Below, one piece after another: positions 32,201 through 45,149 of a DNA stretch of 64,000 bases. Position 1 is the first letter of the stretch. Every line of letters begins with the position of its first letter. The notes under the pieces were generated by a model, which had not been told where the DNA came from, did not search any database, and saw only the letters and a list, made by a program, of their open reading frames with translations. Where the stretch lies: positions 29,148,761 through 29,212,760 of the forward strand of contig JAVTVX010000012.1 in assembly GCA_033439265.1 (NCBI GenBank). Direction: 5' to 3'. A program made the position numbers and the translations under genes. The stretch is from Dillenia suffruticosa (Eukaryota > Streptophyta > Magnoliopsida > Dilleniales > Dilleniaceae).

Positions 32201-35200
32201 CACTCCAAGTCAACGATTCATCATCTTCGGTTATCGCAACGTTTCCCCTTTCGACTTTGTATCCTCCACCTCCATCAATTCACTATTGCTGTCCGACTTC
32301 TCCCCTATGCGGTCTCTAACCATCATCTTTGTTTTGACTTCATCGCCTTCAAGGTCCTTGGTCCTCATCAGCCATCCATTGCATTGACTTCGTTTTCTTT
32401 ACTGTTTTTTTTTACTACGCTATACTAATTGACATTCGAAATCATATTATAACTAATTTGATTTGGAATTTATAGTGTGACCCATTAAGGGGACTACCCT
32501 TTTAATGTAGTTTTTTTATACACAAGCCATAAGTGAAATTTAAAAACTTGATTAAGTGATCTAATGTCATATGTCATTATGTCAATTCTACGTTAAATTT
32601 CTTCACCTTGATATGCCTCAGTCGCTATCTATTGGTATCATCTCTATCTTCTTCGTCTACCTTGTGCCATCGATTGAGCTTCTGCCGCTATTTGTCACAC
32701 TCACTTGCCGTCATTGGAGAAGGGGATTCATCATCTCTACCATCATCTCAAATTGCGTAACTGTGTTCCCATTTTTTGATTTTGATTGTTACTTTTTTCG
32801 AATTAATATGTGTTGGTTTGTGCATTTTATTTTTGTCTCACTGGTTTTCTTATTCCATGTCTAATTTTAGTATAATATTGTGCTTGATTCTTAATTCTTT
32901 AATTTTTATTTATTTCATTTAGATTTTAATTTATCATTTGTTGTTTTAATTTAAAGAAAAAATCAAAAACAATTAATTTTATGTTTCATGAGTATTTTAG
33001 ATTAGTTTAATATATATATTTTTTGTAATTCTAGATTGTCAGTAATTTTTAGTTTTAGTGTTTTGCATGTAGTTAGGTTTTATTTGTTTATGTTGGTCCC
33101 AATGAAACCAACAAGGAGGTTGAATTGGTTTGTTTTAATTGTAAATTTTACTCAACTTAGAATTTAGCTTAAAATCTAAGCCCAAACTAAATGGAACATG
33201 TAAATGTATGTATATACAAATGCAGAAAAATAAAAAGAAAGGATAGAGCCCGATTTATAATGGTTTGGTCTTATGCCTACGTCCACTCTTCTACGTCAGC
33301 AAGCCAAAGTCTAGTGATAGTTAGTTTTCACTATATGATGAAAGTTACAAAATCATTATAATGACGAGATGTAGACAATCTGTATCTTCTCCCTTGAAGA
33401 TGACTTACTCCTACACTCACTTAACTCAAACTCTCTTACACCTATTCTATCAATCCAAGAGAATGTTTTTCATACTCCCCTTAGATTTGTAAGTCTATAC
33501 AAAAACTAAAACAAAGGTCACAAACAAGAAGAACACAATGGACAACAAGAATACAATAGAAAATAGAGATCGAGTAAGTATTTTCAGGTTATCTTTTTTC
33601 TCAACCCAAAACCCAAAAATGATCTGTAAAATCTTCTGAATAGGGATTAAATATTGCTTTTTAAAGTTCAATTCGAGTTCTACAAAAATTCTACTTGTTT
33701 TTAAATGATATAAACATTTCAATATGCCTTTAGAACCGACCATTCTCTCAGAAAAACACTCTGCAGATTCTTATTTTCAGCTTTTAGTTCAGGAGCTTCA
33801 AAAAACTTTTTTACTACTGTAACTTTTTGAATTTAAAGTCTAACAACACTTTTATTATGAGAAGAAATCAAAATTCAAAAAGTTTAGAAGTTGGAAAAGA
33901 TATATGAGACCAAAAATTTTTTAAAAATCTACCAGAACTTTAGTGAATGCTGAATTCAAATTCTGAATTTGATTTTATCTTCGGTAAAAATCTGATTTGA
34001 ATTTAAATTCGTAACAGTTAAAAACTTGTTTGAAACTTTACTGTTTTTACCCATCACATTGCTTCTGCCCTACTTCTGTGACAGTATTCTCTAACCAGTT
34101 GTATAGATTTATATATATAATCTTACATTACATATTCTAAATATATGCACACTTGATAAATTATTAGAAACACATATAAATTTTTGTTATCATAAAAATA
34201 TATTAAGATTCGATAACAATATTCTTAACATTTTATTTGATTTGTAATAACCTTTTAGATTAATAGTTTAATTCTTATTTTTACTAAAAAATTTAGAACT
34301 TATAAATTACCTTATATAATTAGAATAAATTGATATTAATTGAAAATTGACCGATCGTCGTGGAATCGAAAAAACTCACCCTATCCAATTCACCCCATCA
34401 ACTCCCTTCCCATCAAAAAGAAAATGCTGTTCAATTATATATCATGGAGTGGAGTTTTCTCTTTCTTTTTCATTCAAAGGATCTGACGTTAAGGGAGTTT
34501 ATTAATTTTAATGGTTTGCACATTGTATAGTGGAATTTTTTGAATTATGAACCAAATGCATAGTTAGTAATATATTTCTCCATTACATGAAAAGTGATGC
34601 AATCTCAATTACATGAAATATGAAATCTTCATTATTTATCTATGATTTTTTTTTTAAATTATAGAATACAATATTCACTTAATTTTTTTTTTAACACAAG
34701 CGCTAATTTATGGTTTCAAATATAATATTATGATCTCATAGTCATTTTTGCATAAATAAATTAGTGTGACTTAAACCGGTACCTATAAATTCCCCGAACC
34801 TTGTTGCAAGAAAAATATAGCTCCAAAATCTCTTGATACCCATGTTATTCTTAATCCAACTATCAAATGATAGACATCTCGCACAATAGTTTATGATTAT
34901 ATTGCGCCTAGAAAGCATCGGAGAAACAATTATCTTTTTAATTGAGAAAAGCAAGTTGATAATATTTTTAATGATTAGTTGTGACATAATGTTAAATTTA
35001 ATTTTAGTAACATGCAGCATGATCACAACTAGAGGTAACACTCACCATAAACAAAAATATGGATGTTGTAGTTTATTTTATATGGCTTCGGCAAATTGTA
35101 TAAAGTTTTTTCCTAATTAAACTAGACTTTCAAAACGTTAAAAGATATATCATATGAAAACTTTCATTGAAAACTGAATTTTTAATGAATTTTTAAAATA

Positions 35201-35817
35201 ACAATTTTTTAACAAAAAATTTCCCTGTTTTAGCTATTGTTCTGTTTTCAACTCTGAGGTTTTGCCCGGTTTGAACCGTTTTCTAGGCTGAATTAGGTTG
35301 ATCTCTTAACATATGGGTTGTAACTCAATGACTTAGCTTTCGACGGGTGTTTGAATCATTTCATTTTGATATTTGTAGCACATATGTTGATTTTATTACG
35401 ACCGTTCTTATGTTTTTTTATAAATTTCATGTTACTATTTTATTAACCAGGCTATTTTTATATAATTGGAATTGGATATAGATATAAATATAAAATTTAT
35501 ATTTCTATGTCTTAGTTTTAAGTGCACATTTGAATCGCCTCAATCCGAAGTATGTAAGTCAATATGCGGCTTATCTACTGAGAATAATTCTTGCTAGAAA
35601 TTTGTAAAATTTTGAGTTGTATACAATGAAATGTTAAGCTATATGTTATGCTTTAACTTGACTTTGATGTCAAAAATATGTGTGAATCTTTGTGATAACT
35701 TATTTTTTTTTCTTGTCATGACATGTGGTGCTAATTCTTGTCATACATATGCTATCAACATATATAAATTTATATATAAATTCTGTCTTAAGAACGCAGA
35801 TTACAAATTTCAAACTT
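32201..35817. other. AT-rich intergenic region, no gene seen
   Basis: Only short unrelated frames. A segment at 33230-33440 (GGTTTGGTCTTATGCCTACGTCCACTC and following) has the look of a dispersed plant repeat, but I could not assign a family or find its ends. Confidence 0.35.
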
Positions 35818-35822
35818 TTTTT

Positions 35823-36033
35823 TGTAAGTGAAATACTAATTATATTTCTTTGTAATGATATTGTACAAGTGAATATGACTTACATATATACACATCAATC
35901 TAGTAAAAATAGGAAAGAGAATCAAGAAATCAACCGAGTTACAATAGGAAAGAAAATAATAGAGAATAATGGATAATAGACTAAAATACATAATTGAAAG
36001 CTAATTATGTGTCTAAATCTATACACATTAACA
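35823..36033 (-). repeat. COP2 3' LTR
   Basis: 211 bp, copy of 51104-51314. On the minus strand it starts TGTTAATGTG, preceded by the polypurine tract TTTGAGGGGGG, and ends CACTTACA. Confidence 0.9.
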
Positions 36034-36045
36034 CCCCCCTCAAAC
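36034..36045 (-). other. COP2 polypurine tract
   Basis: On the minus strand TTTGAGGGGGG directly before the 3' LTR start. Confidence 0.75.
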
Positions 36046-36677
36046 TCAGGGGGGATAGTAGAGACCAACTTGAGTTTGCAAAGTAAAAGATTGAACCGTC
36101 CAGGAAGATGAGCTTTAGTGAAAAGATCAGCAGTTTGATTTTCAGAAGAAACCGAAACAAGTTGTAAAGTGCCATGTTGGAGATATTGTCGAACAAAGTG
36201 ACAATCATTTTCAATGTGTTTGGTCCGTTTGTGGAAGACATCATTATGAGCAATTTGAATGGCACTACGATTGTTATAGTATAAAATAGTAGCAGAAGAG
36301 TGTGTAACACCCATATCCTCAAGTAACCAACGGAGCCACAATAGTTCAGATGTAGCATTTGCAAGTGTTCGATATTCTGATTCTGTGCTAGAGCGAGAGG
36401 TGACCGTTTGCTTCTTACTGCGCCATGAAATGAGGGAGTCACCCAAAAAGAAATAGTAACCAGTTGTGGATCGACGATCAGTAGGGTCCCCGGCCCAATC
36501 AGCAACAGAGTAACCAGACAAAGTCAATGATGAATGAGCAGAAAACTGAAGGCCATGAAGGAGAGTGCCTTTGGCATACTGGAGAATACAAAGAATGACA
36601 GTAAAGTGAGTGGTTCGCGGAGCAGACATAAACTGGCTAACAATGTGCATAGCATAAGCAATATCAAGGCAAGTCAC
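36046..36677 (-). pseudogene. COP2 RNase H
   Basis: One long open frame from about 36677, running on into the LTR to 35922. Recognisable copia RNase H: MTCLDIAYAMHIVSQFM, the block SVADWAGDPTDRRSTTGY, then SRSSTESEYRTLA, then LYYNNRSAIQI, KRTKHIENDCHFVR and ADLFTKAH. The catalytic residues are damaged. The first Asp of the family motif YSDADWAG is Val, and the Asp of YCDN is Asn, while the Glu of STESEY is kept. So the frame is open but the enzyme should be dead. Confidence 0.8.
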
Positions 36678-37535
36678 TGTAAGATAAACAAGACCACCAA
36701 CAAGTTGCCGATATAGAGTAGGATCAAGAAGAGGTGTGTCATCAAATGGAGTTAACTTAATATTAGTGTCAATGGTGTAGAAGCAGTAGATGAGTCTGTG
36801 ATTCCAGATCTAGATAGTAAATCAGAAGCATATTTGGCTTAAGATAGATAGTACCCATCAGAGCTAGACGAGACTTCAAGACCAAGAAAGTAATTGAGTG
36901 ATCCCAAATTTTTCATCTCAAAATGATGACTAAAATAATTCTGTAAGTCAGAAATGACCAAAGAATAATCACCTATAATAATCATATCATCCACATAAAG
37001 CAGCAAAAGACCAACACCCTTGTCAGTACGACGAATAAATGGTGCAGAATCATAAGAACTAAAGGTGAAACCAAATCGTGTAATAGTAGAGGTGAATTTG
37101 GCAAACCATGCATGAGAAGCTTGCTTAAGACCATACAAGCACGATGAAGAAGACAAACTTTCTGCGGAGGATGAGAATACCCAGGTGGAGGATGCAATAG
37201 ACTTCTTCATTCAGATCTCCATTAAGAAAAACATTTTTAACATCCATCTGAAAAAAAGGCTAATGTTTGGCTGCAGCAACAGCCAAAAGACTTCGGACAG
37301 AGGTCAATCGAGCAACAGGAGCAAATGATTCTTCATAATCAATGCCGTATTCCTGAGTATAACCTTTAGCAACCAAACGAGCTTTATATCTCTCAATAGA
37401 ACTATCAGAGCGAGTTTTAATTTTGTAAACCCATTTACATTCTATAACAGTTTTACCCGAAGGAAGATCAACTAAATCCAAAGTGTGAGTTTTCTCTAAG
37501 GCCAGAAGTTCTTCAGACATTGCTTGCTGCCACAA
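36678..37535 (-). pseudogene. COP2 reverse transcriptase
   Basis: N-terminal part at 37535-37260 ([19 protein letters not shown], then [38 protein letters not shown]), a stop at the MDVKNVFLNG junction, and the palm at 37210-36839 (YGLKQASHAW, LLLYVDDMIIIGDY, the GLEVSSS region). The catalytic YVDD is intact at about 36990-37000. At least one stop and one shift break the protein. Confidence 0.85.
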
Positions 37536-37559
37536 AGGATTAGTACTAGCCCCACGATA

Positions 37560-38700
37560 AGAATGAGGTTCATGTAAAGAGACAATAGTAGAAAAACAAT
37601 GATAATCTCATACTTGACTAGAGCGACGAAGAGGAGGAACAAGATCATCAGAGGAAGTAGGTTCTGGAAATGCAGAGGCAGAGGAGGGATCAAATACAGT
37701 AAGCTCAGTAAAAGAATCTAAAATAGAAGAATCTGTAACAGAGGAGGGAAATAATTCCAGTGAAGGATCAGTAAAAAAGGGTTGAGAAGTAGAGAAAGAA
37801 CTATGAAATTTGGATAATGTAGAAAACATGGTGTATTCCCAAAAGGTGACATGGTGAGAAATACGCAGTCTACCAGAAATAGGATCCCAACAATGATAAC
37901 CTTTATGTTCTATCCCATACCCAAGAAAGCAACAAAGACGAGCACGAGGTTCAAGTTTAGTATGTTCATGGGGATTAAGAAGAACAAAACAAACACAACC
38001 AAAAACTTTGAGAGTAGAGTAGTCAGGTGCCTTGCCATGTAATCGTTCAAAGGGAGAGAGGTTTTGAAGAACTGGAGTGGAGAGATGATTAATAGTATAA
38101 ACAGAAGTAAGAGCAACCTCACCCCAAAATTTTTCAGGACAGGATGCAGAAAGAAGGTGAGCACGAACAGAATCTAAGATATGACGATATTTACGTTTTG
38201 CTCGACCATTCTACTGAGAGGTATAAGGGCAAGATCGTTGGAGAATAGTTCCCTACCATTTGAGAAACTAGAGAAAGATAGAATCTTTATACTCTATTGC
38301 ATTGTCAGTACGAAGAATTTTAATAGGACATGAAAATTGAGTTTTAATCATGATAGCAAAATCAATATAAATTTGGGGCAATTCAGATCTATGCTTGAGA
38401 AAGTATAGCCAAGTGAATCTCGAATAGTTATTGATGAATAAAACGAAATATCGATAGCCATTCACAGTGGGAGTAGGAGTTGGACCCCAAATATCAGAAT
38501 GAATTAAGCCAAAAGGAGTATCACAAATAGAGTTATTATTATTAAAGGATAAAACAGGTTGCTTTGCTTGTTGACAATGTAAACAATCAAAAGACTCAAA
38601 TTTAGAAAGGCCTAATGAACCACTAGAAATCAAGGATCGGATTTTATAAGCAGATGCATGACTAAGACGGAGGGGCCATTGATATGTCAAGGGAATGGTG
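37560..38700 (-). pseudogene. COP2 integrase and linker
   Basis: At 38690-38268: pre-integrase zinc finger (RLSHASAYKI..., DCLHCQQAK), first Asp in HSDIWGP, the block FINNYSRFTWLYFLK (family FIDDYSRFTW), second Asp in LRTDNAIEY. The following part, including the Glu region, is out of frame. The linker at 37829-37608 is Ser/Pro-rich (TSSDDLVPPLRRSSQV). A stop separates it from the reverse transcriptase. Confidence 0.8.
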
Positions 38701-38884
38701 GTAGAAGCAGAAATCTGTCATTGAATAGGAATGTGAAGAGATGTGAGCTCAAATAATCTGCCCACCTTGAGTCCCGTTCCACGAATTTGTCCCGTCTGAA
38801 GGTCCTGAACCTAACAACCAAGAGAAGAGAATGAAATAGTAAGACCAAGATCACACAATTGACCAACAGAGATTAAGTTTAAGG

Positions 38885-39114
38885 CTAGACTAGGAACAAA
38901 ATAAGTATCGGGAAGGGTAGGGTAGAGGTAGTTGCTGTGCCAGTACGAGTAATGGTCAAACTACTACCATCAGCAATGTCAATAGAGGGAAGAGAAGTAG
39001 CAGGAGTTGGTTTAGACAATAAAGAAAATTGAGAAGTCATATGATTACAACAAGCAGAATCAAGGAGCCAAGCATTACCTGGGGTGACAGATAGAGCAGT
39101 GGAGGAAGGAATCA
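38885..39114 (-). pseudogene. COP2 protease start, ending at the GYP3 insertion
   Basis: The frame reads GNAWLLDSACCNHMTSQF. Copia proteases have DSG at this spot, so the catalytic Gly is Ala. GYP3 lies immediately upstream on the coding strand and separates this from gag. TSD aatca at 39110-39114 marks the point of entry. Confidence 0.75.
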
Positions 39115-41878
39115 TGTATTACCCAAATAAAAAAAAAAGGGAAAATTAAAATTAGGGCTTAAAGCCCTAATTTTCTCCCCTCTCTCTCTCTCTCTCTCTC
39201 TTTCCCTCTCTCCCTCTCTTTCTTCTCTCTTCTCTCGATCTCCCCGCCGTCGTGTCTCTTCCCCTCCCGCTGCCACCGCCAGCACCGCCGCTCGCCACCG
39301 CACCCAGCCGCCGCTGCTCCTTCCTCCTCACGTGAGCACGCTAGCCGCAGCGCCTTCCTCCTCCGCCTAGCGCGATCGCAGCCACCACTCGGTCCCTCCG
39401 CCGTGAAGATCGTCGCGCGCCACCCACAGCCGCTGCAGCTCCTCCCTCCCGCGAGCGAACCGCTGCAGCTCCTCCCTGCACGAGCGCCGCTACGCTCTCC
39501 TTCTCGTGACCGCGCGCTTTCTTGAGCTCGAGTGAGCCCAGCGCGAGCCCAGTGCGAGCCCAGCGCGAGCAGCGCGCGACCCCCAGCGCGCCTCTACACG
39601 CTCCTGCACGAGCGCTAGAGCGCCCTTGCGCGCCTCTGCACGAGCCCCTACGTGCCTCCAGCACGAGCCCCTACGTGCCTCCAGCACACCCCAGCACGAG
39701 CCAGCGCGCACTCCAGCGCGCGATCCATTGCTCGAGCGCGCCCTAGCACAAGCGCGAGCGCTCTAGTGCGCGACCCATTGCGCGAGCGCTCGATTCAGCT
39801 CACGAGTGCAAGCCGTAGCCACTACGGCCTAGTCCAGCACGCGGCCCAGTCCGGCCCGCTGCCCACCAGACCCATCAGGCTAGCAGGCCCACCAGGCCCG
39901 CCAGCCCATCAGCCCGCGGCCCGCGGCCCATGGCCCGTGACGGCCCGTGACAGTCCGTGAGCCTCTACGAAGGTAAATGACTCTAAGTTTCGATTTTCGC
40001 ACTTGGGTTTCAAAATTTTTTAGTAATTGGACTTAAATTGTTCGCAATTGTTTCAAATTTCGAAATATTCAGGTTTTAGACCAAACCAACGGGCGAACGA
40101 AAGCTAGATCCGAGATCCGAGAAACCCTAGGTGAGAGAAATAAAATCTCTTCAACCTTTGGATAAAATTTATCAAATTAAGTAGTATTAGTTGGTTTTAA
40201 ATTCGAATCTAGATTGATTTTGATTTTGTTATTTACTTATAAATAGAATGAAATTGATGACATTTGAATATGTTTATAAATTGAGGAATTTAGGGTTTGT
40301 ACGAATTTAAGGAAAATGATAAACCCTGACAATAGTCGAAATCTGATGAAAATCGTGATGATCGATTAAGTTGGCTATTTTGGTGATTCGATTGAGGGGA
40401 GCATTGCTTTACGTATTATGCTTTTATTGGGGAGTGTGCTATCCTCCCTAAAAAACGGTGAGTGGGATTTATTTCAATGCTTTTGTTTAATATGTAAACT
40501 CTGTTTTACAACATTTTGATGAATGAACATGATTTGTCGTATGCTTAAAATGTTTTGACTGTTTTTAAAATTGATTTTTGTGAACCGATGGAGTGTCCAA
40601 AAACTGTGTTGAATTATGAAATTATGCATCCATGTGGTTGAAATGTACAATGTGCCATTTTATGCTAGATGTTGCATTTGATTTGTAAACCTGATTTCGG
40701 CACATTTTTTTATGCGATATTGATTTTACCCTTGAGGGCTTTGGATTGTATTGTTCCATAGCTACGAAGGATAACGTGAGAGACGCTTTGGTGGCGTCCG
40801 GATATGCCTAGGCCTGGGGTATCCCACGAGTTGTCGTGATTTGATTATCGACACGGTACTAGCCAGGTTGAACCCGAAAGGGAGAGGATTTGGATTTGGA
40901 TTTTGATATCCTCTCCAAGTCTAGCACCTGGACGAGGTTCGTCGCCAATGCCGGGGTAGAGAGCACTTTAAATAAACTTGCATATAACACCCTCGGTGCG
41001 CCTGTCATAGGTCGCGGTAGACCTCTGCCAGGACATTTTTGACTGACAGCTCTATGATTTTAATGACAGTGCTTTGGATGCATATTTGACTTGATAATGC
41101 ATGCAATTGACATATTGTTGAAATGAAAAGCATGATGATGTGAAAGATGATTTGTATACTTGTGTTTTGATACTCCAGCTTCACACTCCATATTTGACGA
41201 TTGCATTGACCCACTCATTCACTGGGTATTCTTCCCCTAGTACTCACCCCTCATTTCCCTTCTTGTTTCAGACATAGTGTTTGGCAAGGAGCGTTGCTTT
41301 TAGGATGCTCAGTATCATTGGGAGATTTGACTTGGATCTGAGGAGTTATTGTATATTTCCGCTGCAATTTCGTGAGTTAGTAATTGTATTGGTGATGTAT
41401 ATGTATTATGAGATCGATAGACGACCATTGTATAATTCTGGGATGACTGTATAAATATGAACATGTCATTGCACAACATTGCATTGAGGCATTTCTGGAT
41501 TATTGTGTAAATACTTGGGAATGTGTCATGTCTTAGAAGTGTCCTGTAGGATTGCTCGGTGCCTCCTCTAAATCACAGGAGGGGCGACTGGCGGCTGTCC
41601 ATGCCTTTGACGGGGGCATGGCAGTAGAGGTCTGTGGCTAGGTTATTGGAAATTTTTATAGCCTTGCATTATCTGGATGTCGGCTGTGAGATTGGTAGAT
41701 TTTGGAGAGGCCGGGATTGCCATTTGATTTTAATACAGGATGATTGTGTTTTATACAGGGTAAATTGTACTTGAGAGACCTCCGAAATATGGAGAGATTC
41801 TACCCGATTTTCTATAAAAATACAGCCAGTATTCAGGATAACGGGCAGCTGTTCACGATCCCGGTTCAGGGCGTGACA
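39115..41878 (+). repeat. GYP3 left (5') LTR
   Basis: 2764 bp, starting TGTATTACCC (the partner starts TGTAATACCC) and ending AGGGCGTGACA. It holds an A-run, CT tract 39178-39210, GC-rich block 39230-39960, donor-like AAGGTAAATGACTC at 39973, acceptor-like TTCTTGTTTCAG ending at 41271, and the end hairpin. Confidence 0.9.
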
Positions 41879-41885
41879 GTTGGAT

Positions 41886-41897
41886 TGGTATCAGAGC
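41886..41897 (+). other. GYP3 primer-binding site (tRNA-iMet)
   Basis: TGGTATCAGAGC, 8 bases after the LTR end, same spacing as in GYP1. Confidence 0.88.
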
Positions 41898-42205
41898 GAT
41901 TTGGTTAAGAGCTATGTAGGAAGAGAGTCTTGGAAACATTCCCGAATATATTGGTTTTTAAAATCCTCAATGCATGAGAGTTTCATATAGTCATGAAGTC
42001 CCAGTGCATGGTCATAGGCATATGAGTTCATCTATTTTAGGGGGTTAGATACGGTTGTATCTAACCTAACTTGCTATATTCTTCTCCTATTGAACTAAGA
42101 ATCACATCCTTTTGTGAAGGTAGCCATGCTATGATTAGTCCAAAATTCTTGAACCGTGCCTATTCTTTTTATGATACTTAATAAACATCTTTCTCTTGCA
42201 GAATT

Positions 42206-43662
42206 ATGCCACCTAGACATGGAAGGAGAGGTACTAGATTCGCATCACTTGAGGGTCTGTTAGTACCAGATGCACCTCGGGCACCCGAGACCCCACGAGT
42301 ACCAGAGGACTTAGACGAGCCGGAGGATCGTACCTCGACTCGCGTGCCACCACCGGCACCTACTCAACCAGCTGCTCAGGCTGAGACTCCCGTACCCACA
42401 CTCGACGCCTTTCGGCAGGTATACGAGTGGTATGCTTTGCATGGAGTCCAGATTCCTCCCCTACCACCTCCTACAGCGGCGCCTATACCTGCAGCAGCGC
42501 CAGTTCCTACGGCACCGGTTCTACCGTCGGTGGCCGGTCCTTCTACTTTGTCCGAGCTGAGTAAGACTATATCGGCTATTCTTAGACGGGTACATGAGTT
42601 GACTCAGTTGGTTAAGGACGCCTGTTAGCTAGGGTGCACAGATTTTGCAGGGCTTGGTGATGTTGCGGCAGCCAAGCATCGGATCAACCGTACTTGCAGG
42701 ATTCTGACCGATCTAGGGATTGGAGAGGAGCTCTGCCTGAAAGTGGCAGAGCGATTATTAGAGGGAGAGGCCCTCTCATGGTGGGAGACCCTCACTAATG
42801 AGGCGATAGAGCCACTGTGGTGGGACAACTTCCTTCGGGAGTTTGATCGCAGATTTTTCCCACTCTACCGGCAGGACCGGATGAGGTCAGAGTTGAGACG
42901 ACTTACATAGGGGTCCAGATCTGTCTCGGAGTACAAGGCAGATATGCGGAGACTCGCCGCATTCGTACCAGATCTAGCTACACCTCAGTATTGCGCTTCA
43001 AATTTGAGGACGGTCTTAGTCTCAGCATAAAGAAGTATATGACTGTTACTCCACAGTTTACACTCGCCGAGGTGATAGACTTTACTCACGGCGCGGAGGC
43101 TTTGGTCCGCGTAGAGACTAGGCAGAAAGAAAGCAGAGAGCAGAAAAGAAAGAAAGAGAAGTCTCAGTTTGTGCAGAACTCCAAGAGGGACAAGGGATTC
43201 AGTTCGCACAGAGGCGGATTTGGATCTGGATATCCTAAGCTGGGACGGGGACAGTACTCCCACGAGTTTAGACATGCTACTCCGACTTACCCTTCACAGT
43301 ATACTACTCAGCGGCATCCTTATTGCCGCAGGTGCAATAGGTCTCATCCGATAGGAGCTTGTTCAGTGACGGTCACTTGCTTCCACTGTAGGAAGCCTGG
43401 GCATATTAGGAGTTCTTGTCCTGAGTTAGGACTCGGAGGACAGAGTTTACTGAGCCGCACTAGTACTCCTCATATGGGACAGCAGGGGCAGCCTGCTCGG
43501 CCAGCAGCTTCTACTCCCAGAGTGACCACTAGGAGTAACACAGTGCAGACTCAGGCACGATAGCAGCCTAGGGCACAGGCCTGGGTTTATGCCATGACGC
43601 AGGAGGACGCCCAGGCAAACCCCGACATCATCATGGGTACTTCTCCTTCTGATCCTATAGAA
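42206..43662 (+). pseudogene. GYP3 gag (capsid and nucleocapsid), broken
   Basis: ATG at 42206, four bases after an acceptor-like CTTTCTCTTGCAG. N-terminus MPPRHGRRGTRFASLEGL, then a Pro/Ala-rich region to about residue 110. TAG at 42626 and TAG at 42908 both stand where CAG would fit. The capsid region is readable (ALSWWETL, FLREFDRRFFPLYRQ). A shift near 42985 moves to the frame 42991-43563, which has a Lys/Arg-rich stretch and two Cys-rich motifs: CRRCNRSHPIGAC and CFHCRKPGHIRSSC, the second a standard CX2CX4HX4C zinc knuckle. TAG at 43561 ends it, again a CAG change, and the reading continues to about 43662. Confidence 0.85.
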
Positions 43663-43814
43663 TAGGATCTTTATTCGTATTTCCATTTCTTTTGAGGATG
43701 CCAGCATTGTATCAGTCGTATAGGTATTGTATGTTGTGTTCCCTTTTGTCGACATGATACTACTCTGACATTTTTGTACACTGAAGTTGTAAAAGACTTA
43801 GAAGCTCAACTATT

Positions 43815-44582
43815 TTGACATATATATATATACATATTAAGTTTGAAATTATTTTAAGTTTATGTGCATTTTGTTCAATGATAGGTACTCTACCTATCTT
43901 CGGAATAGATGCCCGTATTCTTATTGACACGGGATCGAACTATTCGTATGTGAGTGATAAATTCTTCCGACATTCTGACAGGCCGCTCTCACCTTTGGAC
44001 GAGAAGCTATTGGTCATCACTTCTCTGGGTGAGCAGATTGTGCGCGACACAGTGTATAGAGAATGTGAGATCAAAGTTGGGGATACAGTGCCGAAAGCAG
44101 ATCTAATCCCCCTCGCCATGACTGATTTTGATGCCATCTTGGGGATGGATTGGCTACATATGCATCGGGCTTCAGTTGACTGCTTTAAGAAGCAGGTAGA
44201 GTTTCAAAAACCCGATCAGCCAGTATTGATTTTTGAGGGCGAGAGGCGGGTTTTACCCCGCTGTATCATTTCAGTTTTGGAGGCCAGACGTATGATTCGC
44301 CACGGATGTGTGGCTTACCTGGCTCATATCATTGACACTACTGCTCAGGGACCGAGACTAGAGGATGTCCTAGTGGTACAGGACTTTTTGGATATTTTCC
44401 CTGAGGAGCTACCCAAATTACCACCGATTCAGGAGTTTGACTTTGAAATCGATTTAGCTCCAGGGACTACCCCTATCTCTATGCCGCCATACAGGATGGC
44501 GCCGGCTGAGCTGAGGGAGCTCAAGGTCCAGCTGCAGGAGTTGCTGGATAAGGGGTTTATCCGTCCTAGCACGTCCCCTTAG
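43815..44582 (+). pseudogene. GYP3 protease and reverse transcriptase linker
   Basis: A continuous open frame (its first codon is unlikely to be a true start; gag-pol is a polyprotein). Retropepsin-like aspartic protease: FGIDARILIDTGSNYSYV with intact DTG at about 43930, then the MTDFDAILGMDWL motif. After it the linker to reverse transcriptase: DIFPEELPKLPPIQEFDFEI, then the PPYRMAPAELREL segment. TAG at 44580 replaces a Trp (TGG) codon. Confidence 0.88.
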
Positions 44583-44591
44583 GGTGCTCCA

Positions 44592-45149
44592 GTGCTGTTT
44601 GTAAAGAAGAAAGACGGCTCATTGAGATTGTGTGTGGATTACAGACAACTTAATCAGGTGACTGTGAAGAACAGATATCCATTGCCTCGCATAGATGATT
44701 TATTTGATCAATTACAAGGTGCTCAAATTTTCTCGAAAATTGATCTTCGATTGGGATATCATCAGTTGTGGATTAGGAGTCAAGACGTGCCAAAGACAGC
44801 TTTCCGCACTCGATACGGGCACTATGAATTTCTAGTCATGCCGTTTGGGCTGACTAATGCCCCCGCTGCATTCATGGACTTGATGAACCGAATTTTTCAT
44901 GATTATTTGGACCGGTTCGTTATTGTTTTTATTGATGATATCTTAGTCTACTCGCGGAGTGATGATGAGCATGCTCAGCACCTTAGGGTGATTCTGCAAA
45001 CTCTTCGTGAGAGACAACTTTATGCCAAGTTCACCAAGTGTGAATTTTGGCTGCGACAGATTGGTTTTCTTGGCCACATAGTTTCTGCGGAGGGTATTTT
45101 TGTCGATCAGCAGAAAGTCGATGTCATTACGAGATGGGAGCAGCCATAG
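44592..45149 (+). pseudogene. GYP3 reverse transcriptase
   Basis: Reads in frame from [19 protein letters not shown] to RWEQP. Key motifs: [28 protein letters not shown] with the first catalytic Asp (family DLRSGYHQ; here Leu replaces Ser); [29 protein letters not shown] with the second Asp pair as [14 protein letters not shown]. All polymerase catalytic aspartates are present. TAG at 45147-45149 corresponds to CAG. Confidence 0.9.

Noticed and set aside
32571..32864. 97-codon hydrophobic frame that could be a membrane protein
   Set aside because: Typical of T-rich sequence; no start context and no similar segment nearby.
35725..35976. 83-codon frame near the COP2 edge
   Set aside because: Crosses the LTR boundary and TSD; chance frame.
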